Origin: Polychytrium aggregatum
Taxonomy: Eukaryota > Chytridiomycota > Chytridiomycetes > Polychytriales
DNA length: 64,000 nt
Assembly (NCBI RefSeq): GCF_025602895.1
Contig: NW_026516306.1
Span: 102,750 to 166,749 of the forward strand
Direction: 5' to 3'
Shown piece after piece: positions 36,907-48,141 of this stretch. Numbering within the stretch: the first letter of the stretch is position 1; the number at the start of each line of letters is the position of its first letter. The notes beneath the pieces are model-generated. The model was not told the origin of the DNA. It saw nothing but the letters and a program-made list of their open reading frames with translations, and did no database searches. A program made the position numbers and the translations under genes.

Positions 36907-37389
36907 GCAAGCAAGGAGCGACAATGATGATGAGACAGAGGCGAAGTGGCCATCATCGTCGCCGGCGAAGCAGCGCGATAAAATGCGCTGCGAGTCATTC
37001 GGCAATGGCTCTGACAAACCTTCATCCGCGAGACCGTTTCTGCTGTGAATTGGTCATGACTCTCCATGGCTGTGACAGAGACAAGAGATAAGATGGCCCA
37101 TTATTGATGCTGCTGGCTGTAACAGCGGAGCTGATTGTCTGCCCTCAAAGCATGGTCCCAGCAGCAGAATGTTCTCTGGAGGTTGGACTAGGAGGCCCAT
37201 GGAGCATACCTCTCTTCTTTGCCACAATCCCCGGACCGGCCGGAGCATCGGGCATTTCGGATTTTCGCTTCCTGTTCGATCAGCCAATGAATCAGCAAGT
37301 GTCGCAAGTCCCAGGCAGCGTCCCGGACCAGATGCTGTCCAGGAGGTTTTGCATCAGCCACAAGAGGGATTCCAGGTCATAGTATCGAC

Positions 37390-37740
37390 CTACCGGGAGG
37401 CGCTGCTTTCTTCTGCTGTCGCAGATGAGCCTGTCGCTGGCTGGCTGTTTTTGGATCGAGAAAGTGGAGCGCCAGGCTTTGGACCGGATTTGCGGAGATC
37501 TTGACTGCGAGCGGATTTTGGGGTCGAGCGTGTGGCGGCTTCGGAAGGAACATGGGCACTATCGTCATCGTAACGAATCCAGAGCTTTCCGGAATCGACA
37601 CGGGCGTCCTTGAGGATGTCTCCGAGAGGCCGGTTAAGGACTGGCCTGGGATAGATCGATATGAGCTGCTCGATCGAGAGCCGATCCTGCGCTTGCGATG
37701 CGAGGAGGCAGTGTTTGAAGACCTGAGCAACTTTGAGCAT
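37390..37740 (-). CDS. Uncharacterised protein or exon (116 aa)
   Basis: Family not recognised. The ATG at 37740 opens with MLKVAQVFKHCLLASQ, a helix, followed by SIEQLISIYPRPVLNRPLGD and KLWIRYDDD, then a Ser/Ala-rich tail. A donor-like cccg|gtaggt sits at the stop codon, so translation may continue into a further exon. Downstream on the same strand, 37334-37210 reads HLVRDAAWDLRHLLIHWL with proper splice borders and is probably another exon. The relationship among the pieces is unresolved. Confidence 0.35.
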   Translation of the reverse strand: MLKVAQVFKHCLLASQAQDRLSIEQLISIYPRPVLNRPLGDILKDARVDSGKLWIRYDDDSAHVPSEAATRSTPKSARSQDLRKSGPKPGAPLSRSKNSQPATGSSATAEESSASR

Positions 37741-39173
37741 GCGGTGCACATATTAGGGGCCAACGAATGCCAAACGTATCAACCCGAGGCGAGGGCTGCT
37801 CGATAGGCGCCAGGGTAACCGAGGGAAGCAGACGACCCACTCGGGGCAACTGGCCAACGATCCTGTGCCATGCAGTCGGAACAGCAACCGCGGAGACAGC
37901 CCGAGATGCTAACCTGCTTCTATCAGACCATCCTTGCTGTTCAGATCGCTCACGCCATGATCAAAGGAGCTGATGATCCCAAACGGGTTCATCGGGGCGC
38001 TTGTGTCCTCGATCTTCATTGCGGCAGGACAGAGAGATCGAGTTTGGGCGGGCTGCTTGCTTGGGCCGCACGAAACCAGGACGGCGTCTCATCTGGCCGA
38101 GAATGGAAGGATGGGGGCCAGAGAGCCGCAACAGGTCTGCGCTTGGTTGTGGTGGCATGGTTCCCACGCAGGCACGGCGCCTGAGACGAGCAGAAAGCCA
38201 TGGCGGCTGGCTCTGCAACCGAAATCCCCCGCGGCTTGCGTCGTCGCAGCCTTGACCTGCGATGGATGCGTGTGCCTGTGGACTCCTCAGCCGTCGCTTT
38301 GGAGGTTGTTTCATCTGGGTGGATTGTTGTGGGTGTTTCTTCAGACAACGCCTCACGGTGGAGGCTTCGCTACGAGAACAGCGACTGCCGGATGGGCTGC
38401 GAGAACAATGCAGCCAGGCCACAGCCCAGACAATGCCCGATGCAAGCAACTCTGCCGACCACACCAAGGCATTGTCGGCCAGGCAGCTTCGAAGACGAAC
38501 GCAATCCTGCAGCCGTGCTGGAAATCCCGCTTGTGATCGGCGCTCTTCGAGGCTCTTCGAGGCTCCTTGGGATCCGCACCCACTCGGTGGAGTCGTCGGC
38601 CCATTGTCGCAGCTGACTACAAGCCGCCTCCTACCTTTGATGCCAGCTAACAATCGGCAGGAAAATGTGGCAAAGTTTGTGCTGGGATTGCTGTTGAGGA
38701 AGGCGCGCAGCACAATCAAGGCTCGTGCGATCGCCGATCTCCCATGCCAACAGCAGCCCGTCGGACGGGAGGGACAATGGAGCAGCCTTACAATCAGGTT
38801 TTTTGGGGGTGGGGGTGGAATGCCTGCGCCAGAAGGTTGCCTTGATCAGCAATGGGTCCATTCTGACCTGCTTTGATCAGCGATGAGACCATTCTGACCA
38901 AGAGCGCAACGCTTTGTGGCCGGCACAGCCGATCTGGCAGAGGTTGCTGTTTCCCAAGCTCTGAAGTGGTCGTGGCCATTGCCGAGTGGAGGCGGTCGGG
39001 CAGGATCTGAGATTGTCCAGCCCGCACAATCGATTGCCTTGCTGCACGAGGCGACCGGGTATAAATCCGGGGTACTCGGCAGCCTCCGTCTCTGCTCACC
39101 ACCACCTCCTCTCGGGTCCCACAGTCAAAGCTTGCCTCAACTACCAAGCACGCAGCGCCTGCATCAGCCCGCC
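37741..39173. other. Long region without a supported gene
   Basis: About 1.4 kb. Long open frames exist on both strands around 37961-38719 (-) and 38262-38876 (+), but both are rich in Arg, Ser, Cys and Pro, carry no motif and overlap each other. It includes the chitinase promoter at its right end. Confidence 0.4.
39060..39065 (+). promoter_or_regulatory. TATA box of chitinase gene
   Basis: A perfect TATAAA in a GC-rich context, 109 bp before the chitinase ATG at 39174, followed by a pyrimidine-rich leader. It is one of the few clear TATA boxes in the window. Confidence 0.65.
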
Positions 39174-41361
39174 ATGAAGATCAACTGGTCTCCCTTGCTC
39201 GGCTTGGCCGCCGTGCCCTTGGTCCTGGCCGATTTTGCTGCCTATGTGCCCAACTGGGCTGTCCGTACCGGCGTTGATGTCGGCACCCTGAACTACCAGA
39301 ACGTCAACGAGATCCTCTACGGTAGGTTGCGTATGCTTCTTCTGCCAATGGCGATGTGTCTGTGGATGATCCATCCACTACCCCAACCGCGCCGAATCAC
39401 TGGCGAGGCTTCTCAGGCCAAGCCCCAGGCCTGTGCAAACTGCTCTGCGATGCTCGGTGTGCTGCCTTCTCTTGCGCTGATCCCGTCATTTCCTCTCAGC
39501 CTTCTTCACCGTCGACGGCAACGGAAACGTTGTCCCCACCAACAAGGCGTGGGACGACATCAACATCCCCAAGATCAACGCCCTCAAGGGTCGATACGGC
39601 TTTACCTTGGTGTAAGTGCATCGACGGTCTTGTCGCAGCCAGCTGCGTGCGCTTATGTCAGCGCAAAGTGTTGTTCCTCCGTTTGCGTTGCCGTTGTCGG
39701 CTGGCATGGGCTGACGCCTCGGTCCAACCTGTTCTGTCCTGTTCTGTTACGCATGGGACCATGGCTCTCAATTAGTGCTTCTATTGGAGGTATGTACACC
39801 GTCATCGCTGCAGCCTCCAGGTGCATGATGACGGAATGCACCGGCGAACATGATGTGTCCATACTAATTCGGTCGGCTTCTGGCAATCAAACTCGCTCCC
39901 GCAGGCTGGACCAACTCGACTTACTTCAGCCAGGCCTTCTCGACCGCCCAAGGCCGCCAGAACTTTGTCAACTCGGTCTGGACCAATCTCATCACCAGCA
40001 ACTACGCCTTCGACGGCGTCGACATTGACTGGGAGTGTGTATCTTGTCGTCCCGCGTGCATCCTGCCTCTCGAGTCGCCCAGTTCGCTCGATGTACCTGC
40101 GCCGAGCCCCTCGACACTCCTTGGCAAGACCACTGCAACGTACTAACAACCTTGCTCGCTTCAGATACCCCGGCGCATCCGGCTATGGCTGCAACACCAT
40201 GAGTAACTACGATTTCCAGAACTACAACCTCGTCCTCCAGCTCCTTCGCCAGAAGCTCGGCTGGGGTCGCCCCATCACCGTTGCCCTCGGCGCTACCGTC
40301 AGCGTTTACCGCGATGTCAACGGCACCAACTGGATTCCTGTCTGGGCTCAGCAGCTGACCCACATCAACAGTAAGCCGGCGGTGCACCATCGAGTCTCGC
40401 ATCCCTCGTTCTGTTCGCTGTCGAGACACCGTGCTGATATCTGCCTCCCTCGCTGCCGCACGGCTGCAATGGCTTGCTCCACCGCTCGCCAAACCAGTCA
40501 TGACCTATGACTACTCTGGCAACTGGAACCCCTTCACCGGCATCGGCACCCCGATCTACCAGAACCCCTCCGACCCTCTCCACATCATTTCCATCCAGGA
40601 CACCCTTCGTGACTACGTCAAGACCCTCAAGGTCGACCGCAGCAAGCTCCGCCTGGGCCTCGAATTCAACGGCCACTCATTCTATCCCATTCACAGCGAC
40701 GCCAACCACCCCGACGGTCTCTACCAAAACTGCCCCCTGACCAATGCCAGTGATATCACCTCGGGCGCCTGCACCGTCATTCAGGGCGACTTTTTGGACG
40801 ATCTCGAGTATGACGGCTGCAACTGGCCCGCCACCAACACCGGCGACTGGAGCTGGAGAGGTCTGCGTACCCGTGCGCGCGGCGGTATTCTGTCGTCGGC
40901 CACGACTCCCGTTGCTGGCTCTGGCTGGGTCCGCACCTGGCACTCTGATGTTCTGGTAGGTTGGCGATTGGGCTCCTCATGTGCTGCAGCAGTGCAGCAC
41001 TGATGTAGGCTGGCCTGTGACGGCGATGGTGCTGGACAGATGCTGTTGTTTGACCCAGACCCAACTTGGCTTCCCTGATCGTGTCTAGGCCCCGACTCTG
41101 CTCAACAACAACACCGGCGTCTTTATCACGTACGACGATGTCCAGTCGATCGCCGCCAAGGTCAAATTTGCCAAGCAGTGGAACCTGGGTGGCGTTTTTG
41201 CCTGGGAGATGAGCGAGGATTACTACGATCCTTCCTCCGGCATCAACGGCGAGCTCATCACTGCTGCCGTGGCCCAGTACCAGGGCATCACCAAGCGCTT
41301 CATTGACGATGGCAACGCTCCGGCCGGCACTGTCTGCCGTGGTGCCAACCCTGACTGTTAA
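39174..41361 (+). CDS. Secreted GH18 chitinase
   Basis: Predicted 446 aa from exons 39174-39321, 39500-39611, 39776-39789, 39905-40034, 40165-40370, 40498-40955 and 41089-41361. The N-terminal 19 residues (MKINWSPLLGLAAVPLVLA) are a signal peptide. GH18 landmarks: NVNEILYAFFTVDGNG, the SxGG motif ASIGG encoded across the 14-nt exon 3, the catalytic DGVDIDWE (Glu135 the proton donor, codon split by intron 4), MTYDYSG, and GGVFAWEMSEDY near the end. It hydrolyses beta-1,4-linked N-acetylglucosamine by substrate-assisted catalysis. No chitin-binding module or GPI signal is seen. It is likely involved in wall remodelling or chitin use. Confidence 0.93.
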
Positions 41362-41924
41362 AGTGGACGTGTGCTCCACTAACGCCCAAGAGGTACAACC
41401 ACTGGGCCGCACGAATCTGCGCGCATAGCTGCATCCGGATCGTGTCAACTGTTCTTCTTCTCTATGATCCGGGAGGGCGAGATGCAGTGCTGTGGTCGGA
41501 TGCCATGCGATGTCAGTTGCAGCCGCTCTCTGATATCGACACGGACGCCATGGTCCTTCTCGCTGTCTATGAACCCAATATACTCGATTTGTATTCTGGT
41601 AGCATCGATCAATTGAAGGAGATATGTTGGAGAGAGCAGCGACGCAATGACCCAAAGAGAAATAGAAGAGGAGAGCGGGGATCAAGTGTCTGTATTTTGG
41701 AAGCAGTCCCGAGCGCAGGCAAAAACAGAGTGCAATTACAGCTATCGAACGATTCATAGCGCGGACCAGCGATCACAGTGGGCAGGTATGGACAGAGCCG
41801 TTGGGCGGAAATGGAAATGATGCTCACTCGGCACCAGGCACCCGCGTGCCGGCTATACTAGTGCAGGCAGGCGGGGGGGGGCAAATCGATATTGTGTGAG
41901 AGAGGGGAGGGGGAGCCAAATTTA
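41362..41924. other. Convergent intergenic region
   Basis: 563 bp between the chitinase stop and the golgin stop, convergent. It contains a poly-G/purine tract at about 41872-41920. No gene seen. Confidence 0.45.
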
Positions 41925-44900
41925 TCATAGGTATTTCTGCACTTTCTTCAGTTCATCCGGAGTGAACTTCAAGATCATTCCCAGGACCTGGAGCAGCTGA
42001 GCCTGCCGTACGTCCAGACCATCCAGCCCACGAGCGAGCAATCGACAAGAGTAAGCGATCTGAGACACACTTGCGGGGGGGGGTTCCCCAGCACCAGCGC
42101 GAGGCGCCCGCCCAGTCGCGCTGATCCAGCGCTTCATGCCTGCTGTTTGCCTTCTCTCTGCTCATTCTCGTTGGGCAACCCTCCGCTGGACTGCAGCACG
42201 AGATACGTACCCGCTTGTCCTTGAACTCGAGGAACTTGATAATGATGTTTTTGATGTATTCGGTGTTGGGGTCCGGGAGCGACTCCAACGAGCTCGCTGC
42301 TGATCCAGGCTGGCTTGGATTCCGGCCCGATCCCATGCTGTGGTTCGACGTCGTTGATCCACGCCGCTCGATCGGGGAGCTGGCGCTTGAGCCGTTTGCG
42401 CCTTGGTTCAGGTTGGTCTGGGAGTTGCTGTGGCTCAAGTTGCGGGAGAGTTTTCGCACCTCTTCCTTGAGGGCCTGTCCAAGATGTGCAGAGAGTCCAG
42501 CCCCAACAGGGATAATAAGCATAAGGCTGCTTTGGAAACGAAGAGCAAGGAGCTGTGCGAGCCGTGGACGGCCACTCAGATGCCCCAAGAGACACTTCGT
42601 GTTGCCAGGCAGCCACCACGAGAGGAAGCAAGAGTCCCTATTGATCGAAACCCGCCACAAAACCGATATGCAACCCACCTTGTTGAGGTTCTTGAGCTGC
42701 CCTTCTCGCATGCGAAGCTCTGACACGGTGTCTTCGTGGGAAGCTGCGATGCTGCGGAGCTCCTCCTCCAGCGCCAGGATCTTTTCTTCGAGGAGGCCGG
42801 ACTTTTGCTGTGCGACGGAATGCGTGGGGACACAACCGTGGATGGGTCAGAGTGCAGTGGGAGGGGATAGAGTGTAGCAAACTGGTGGGCTAAGCCAGCA
42901 GGCAATGTCGGCGGCAGGATCAGGATGCTTGGACACATACCCTTTCTTGCTCGATTTGGGCTTGCCACACGCCGTCATTGAGCTTAGCCTCCTGCAGCGA
43001 CGCAATCGTGTCGGACAGATGGCGATTAGATTCCTCAAGCTCGGCCATCTTCTCTTCGAGCTCGACGATTCGCTCGGTGGATTTGAGGGTTTCGGTCTTG
43101 AGGTCGTCGTCAAGCTTCTTGAGCTCGTTCTCGCGAGAGTTGAGCTCGGATTTGAGGTCGCGCTGCTCGCGCTTGAGTGTCTCGCGTTCGTCCTTGGACA
43201 CCTTGGCCGCTTGGTTGGCGTTGTAAACCTCGGTCTCGAGCTCCGAAAGTTTGACCTTGAGGCCGTCGTTCTCGATGCTCTTCTTCTGGAAGAGCTTTTT
43301 GCTCGTGTCGAGTTCGTCGTCCAGGGTGGCGAGCCGCTCCTCCATCTCCCTCATGCGCGCACTCCATTGGCGCAGTTGATCGGCCTGGGCCTCGACGATC
43401 GCCTGGCTGGTGGTGAGGTTGGCTTGCTGGGCCCGGAGAGACTGCGCTACGGACACCTGGTCCCTGAGACTGGCCTCGAGTTCGGTGATGCGTCCACGCA
43501 GCTGGTCGGCCACGCTCGCGAGCTCGGCCTTCTTGCTCTCGTTTTCGGCGTCGGTGGCTTCGTGGCCTCGCAGCCTCATGTGCATGTCTTCGAGCTGCCG
43601 TGTGACGGTCGCCATCTGGCCCTCGCGCTCGCGGAGGTCCCGTTCGTGGAGTGCCTGCATTTCAGCGATGCGCTCCTGTAGCTTCGCGGCTTCGTCTTCC
43701 TTGAGCTTGAGGTCGGCCTCGAGCTTGATGATTCGATTCTTGCTGCTGCGCAGGAGCTGCACCACCTTGATCTTTTTCTCTTCGGTCTGCTCGTACTGGG
43801 TCCGTAGCTCGCCCAGCTCGGCGGTCAGCTGTCCGATCGTCTCGTCGCGTTGGTGGATGGTCTGTTTGGCAAGGGCCAGCGACTCCTCCGCGCTGTTGAC
43901 CCGGTGCACAAACTCCTGCTTCTCGCTGGCTCGCTGCTCCAGGCTCTCCTGCAGGACCGTGACCTGGTCCTGCGACTCGGTATACCGCCGTGTCAGCGAA
44001 TCGACCTGCGCCCGAAGCATCTCGGCCTGCACGACCTGGACCTGGAGGGTTTCCTTTTCGGCAGCGAGCTTGTCAAGCTGGGTCTGGAGCTCGGCGAACT
44101 TGGCACCATCGACGGTGCCCTGATCCAACTGTGTGGTGAGTTCCTCGATGCGCTGCTGCAGGGCTCGCTTCTCTCCCTCCAGCAGCTCGGCGCCGCGCTT
44201 CGAGGCCTCTTGGAGCTGCTGGTGTTGCTCTTGAGAGGTCTGCAGACGCTTCTCGATCTCGGCGCTCTGGTTGGTGGCAGTCTGGACAGCCGCCTGGAGC
44301 TCGGTCAGCTGTTTCCACTCGCGCTCGGCCTTTTCAGCAAGCTCCTCCGACTTCTTAGTGGACTCTTCAAGCGCAAGCTCCAGCTCGACGACGCGGGCTT
44401 TGGCCGCCTTGAGGTGCTCCTTGGCCTCACGCGCCTTTTGCGCAACATCTTCAAGCTCGCCAAGCTTGTCTTCCTTTTCGGAAAGCGCCACGCGGGCCGA
44501 CTCGAGGTCGCCACGGACCTGGACGAGCTCGCCTTGCAGCACCGAGAGGCGCTTGGTATGGTCTGCATCCGCCTGCTTGAGAGCACGGACGGCAGCATCG
44601 GACTCATTCAGCTGCTGAGCGAGGGCGGCTGCTTTCTGCTTGGCAGCGGCTTCCTGATCCTCAAGTGCGCTGGTTTTGGACCGAAGATCTTCGAGCTGCT
44701 CGCCCAGGACACGAGCCCGCTCTTCTTGCTGCGTGTGCAGGTCCCTGAAAGGCTCCAGAACCTTGATGTGCTCGTTTTGTTGCTCGATCGTTTGAGCAAG
44801 TTGCTGGATCTGCGAACCGAGGCTGGTCTTGAGTGACTCGGCTGCATGCTCCAGCTCGTGTTGCCGGTTGTGGGCGTCTTCGATCTGCTGTTGGGCTGCC

Positions 44901-47900
44901 ACACAGTCGGCGCGAGCCGCTTCGAGCTCGTGCTGGAGACGATCCGCCTGCTGCTTCAGAGCCTCGTAGGCGGTGCTGCGCTCATCCAGGGCAGCTTGGC
45001 GGGAGGCGGATTGCTCCTGAAGAGAGACGAGCTGCAGATCGGCCTGCTTCTTTTCTTCTGCCAGGGCCTGATACTTGATCTGGCGCTGCTTCTCCTCCTC
45101 GTGCGCCTGGAGGCTCTTGGCATGGATCTCTTCCAGATCCAGGTGCAGCTTGCGCAGCTTGGCCTCGGTTTCGACCAAGCGGATCGAGGCGTCAGAGTGG
45201 TCCGAACCGTCAAGCTGCTGCTTGAGATCGGCTACTTGTCCGTTGAGGAGATGGATGCTGGTGTCGCGCTCGCTCAGGGAGCTCTCGAGACGCCGGATCT
45301 TGATGTGGGTTTCAGACTGGAGGCTATCCAGCTGGATCTGCAGCTGGGCAGACGAGGTGTTCGCAGTTCCGAGTTGTGCCTGCAGATCCTTGACCTCGGC
45401 TTCCAGCGCTGTGGCCCGGGAGCTGCTGTTGCCCAGCTCGATCTCGAGCCTTTCGACGGCAGACTTGAGGGATCCTTCGCGCGAAGCACTCTCAGACAGA
45501 TCCGACTCGAGTTTTTTGGTGATCGTGGCAAGCTCCGACTGAGTGGCAGCAAGCTTGTTGGTGATTTCGGTCAGCTCCCGCTGATGCTGATCAAGCGACG
45601 CCTTCAGACGAGAGCTCTCCTGCTGCGACTCTTGGAGAGCAGCAGAGACAGTGTCGTGTTGCTTCTGCAGGGCATCGATGTTCTGCTGAGCAGCTGCAAG
45701 TTGCTCGGATGCCGTTTTCTCAGCATCTTGGTGGAGTTGGCGTGCATGCTCGAGCTCGGAGCGGTGGCGCTCGGCCTCGTCAGCGAGACTCTGGAGTTGA
45801 GCCGAGGACTTCTCTCTCTCCTCGGCAGCGAGCTTCTGCAGTGACTCGAGCTCGGCGATCCGATCCGTGAGCTTGGTCGCCTCGGCAGCTAGTTGAGCGC
45901 GCTCTTGGCGAAGACTGTCGGCGTCCTTGGCGTTGTCCAGAGCAGCAGCAAGCTCGGACGCCAGATCGTCGCTCCTCTTGCCAAGGTCGGCAACGCTGTT
46001 CAAGGCCGATTGGAGCTGGGACTCGGAGGAAGCCTTGGCGGAGGAAAGCTGGTCCAGCCTGTCATTCAGTTGAGCGATGGACTGTCCCAGGCGGGAGAGC
46101 TCCTCCTGGTGCACCCGCGATTCTTCGGCCAATGCTAGCTCGCTAACGCGGATCTGATCGACGAGGTGCAGCTTCTCAGTCTCCAGGACGGATTTCTCGC
46201 CCGAAATCTCGCTGAGCTGGAGCTTGAGCAACGAGGTCTCATTTTTCAAGGCAGTGAGTTCGGCGTCCTGAACTTCGACTTGCTGCTTGCGCTGGACGAG
46301 CTCTTCGTCAAGACCGCGGCACTGCACCTCGAACTGGGACTTTTCCTGTGAGACTTGAGCAAGATCCAGCTGCAGCTGGGCCAGCTTGGCATCCTTACCG
46401 CGGCTGGTCTCGAGCTCCATCAGAATCGTAGTGGTATCGGTCTTGACGGGTGAGGTGGCCGAAATGGTGGGCGAGAGCGGCGTCTCTTTGATGACGGTGT
46501 TGACATCCGAGTTCATGAGCTTGGCGACCATTGCCTCGTTCTCGACACGCAGCTCTTCACACCTGGCACTGGCTTCGTCGCGCTGCTCGGCCATCTTCTT
46601 GACCGAGTTGGTGAGTTCGCGGATCTTGAGCTTGAGTTGCAGCGTGCTCTCGTGGCCTGTGGCGGCAAGGGGGTCGCTGAACGAGCTTCGGGGGGAGACG
46701 ATCTCTTCGACAGGGGCCGCAGGGGTCGCAGGGGCGGTTTGCTGCTGCTTAAGAACCTCGATTTCCTGAGGTTGGGATTAGATCCCAGGTCAGCGGCGCC
46801 GACGGAAGAGGGACCACACAATATGGAGAACGTGATGGGCGCTGTAATAGCACCATGATGGACGCTACGATGGGCGCCATGGTGGACACTGTGACGGGCA
46901 CTACGGTGGGCATTATGATTGCCATGCACAAACCTTCTCTCGCTCATCCAGCATGGCCTGGAGGCTGCTGAGCAGTTCCGTCTTTGAGGTGATGTCTATT
47001 CGGTGGGCTTCTCTGGACTCTTTGAGCTCGCGGGTCAGTTTGGTGAGTTCCTCGGCCGAAATCTAAATGGATTGAGCAGAAGACGATCGAGTCAGTGGCT
47101 CTGTCGATCCGCTGGCACAAGCTCAGAAGAAGGAGCCTCAAATGGCGATGATGCTAAAGCAAGCTGCGTTGAGGGCGATGTCGTATTCTGTCGGTGAATG
47201 AATCATGTGAGGACGAGTGGGCGAGCAAGGCGGGCCTACATCGTTTCTCTGGCGGATGCTCTTGAGATAGGTATCAAAGGCCTCGACATCATGCGTGTTG
47301 TTGATGGCGGCGATGGGGGTGTTGCTCCGGATGATGGACTCGATCTGTGTGTTCTTCTTTTGCATGAGCTTGTATGCCTTGACCAGGTCTAGCGGCCACA
47401 TGGAGTGCCAGTACAGAAACGACGGCAAGTACATGGTCGAGGGAGCGAATCGTGCAGGGGGGGGGAGTCGCAGGCAGTTGCAGGCAGTTGCAGGCAGTTG
47501 CAATATAGAACCAGGGAAAGGCAGCGAAGCGTTGGCGGAGCAGCGAGCACGCGGAGGACAGTAGGGATGGTGGAAATATTAGTCTGCGGACCCGAAGGAG
47601 GAGGAGGGGTATGATCAGGGCGGCAATGCCGATTGAAATAAGGACGAGTTTCACGATGGCCAATGGGAGCCGATAAAGGAAATCGACAAACTCGCTGCGC
47701 CAGCAAGCTTGCAGGGAGAGGGGGAAGCGAAGGACCGGGGATTGCGAGAGGGAAAATAAGGGCACCCTATTGGAGGGATGGCGAGTGCGTGTGGACGATG
47801 CGGGGAAGGAGACAGAGCCGATCCTGCATCGAAAGCGTACCCGTAAACTTGGACTCGTACTTCTTGAGCCGCGAGAGCTTTTCCTGGATCTCGCCTGGGG

Positions 47901-48141
47901 CCAGATCCATCTGGCTGATGATCGAGTCCATGGAGGCTCGCGGGGTATCCGTGAGCGGGTCGTCGACCGAGGGCCGGATAGATGAGTCGGCCATGGTGGG
48001 CAGCGATGCGCTGGACTGGGAGGGCGATTGGGAGCCGGACGTGGCATCATACTTGAGCGAATGCTGGATGGAGGCGACGGCATCGCGGGACGCACCGACG
48101 GCCTTGTTGAGCTGGGACTGGAACGACGATAGCATGGACAT
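41925..48141 (-). CDS. Large GRIP-domain golgin (1624 aa)
   Basis: Long coiled-coil tether of the trans-Golgi network. Seven exons read downward: 48141-47841, 47388-47240, 47062-46934, 46765-42941 (3825 nt), 42807-42679, 42474-42211, 42002-41925. All phases agree. The N-terminus (MSMLSSFQSQLNKAVGAS) is an amphipathic, possibly membrane-sensing segment. Residues about 110-1500 are almost unbroken heptad coiled coil rich in Leu, Glu, Gln and Lys. A Ser/Asn-rich linker (about 1525-1575) precedes the GRIP domain (about 1578-1624): TEYIKNIIIKFLEF and QLLQVLGMILKFTPDEL, with the invariant Tyr at about 1584. The stop follows VQKYL. GRIP domains bind Arl1-GTP. Its length resembles yeast Imh1 and the animal golgin-245 and GCC185 class. 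The antisense strand of the giant exon is also open for long stretches, a composition effect. Confidence 0.92.
46838..46924. repeat. Degenerate GATGGGCGC/ACGGTGGGC repeat in golgin intron
   Basis: About seven imperfect 12-bp units (atgatgggcgct, acgatgggcgcc, atggtggacact and similar) in the 46766-46933 intron. Confidence 0.65.
47471..47500. repeat. 10-bp tandem repeat in golgin intron 1
   Basis: Three perfect copies of caggcagttg within the first intron of the large golgin gene. Confidence 0.9.

Noticed and set aside
37961-38876. Overlapping 252-aa (-) and 204-aa (+) frames
   Set aside because: Both are rich in Arg, Ser and Cys with no motif or splice logic, and each is the other's antisense.
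42905-45844. Long plus-strand open frames opposite the large golgin (about 240-330 aa each)
   Set aside because: They are antisense shadows of Leu/Glu/Gln-rich coiled-coil codons, have no independent motif or splice signals, and the minus strand gives a complete GRIP golgin.
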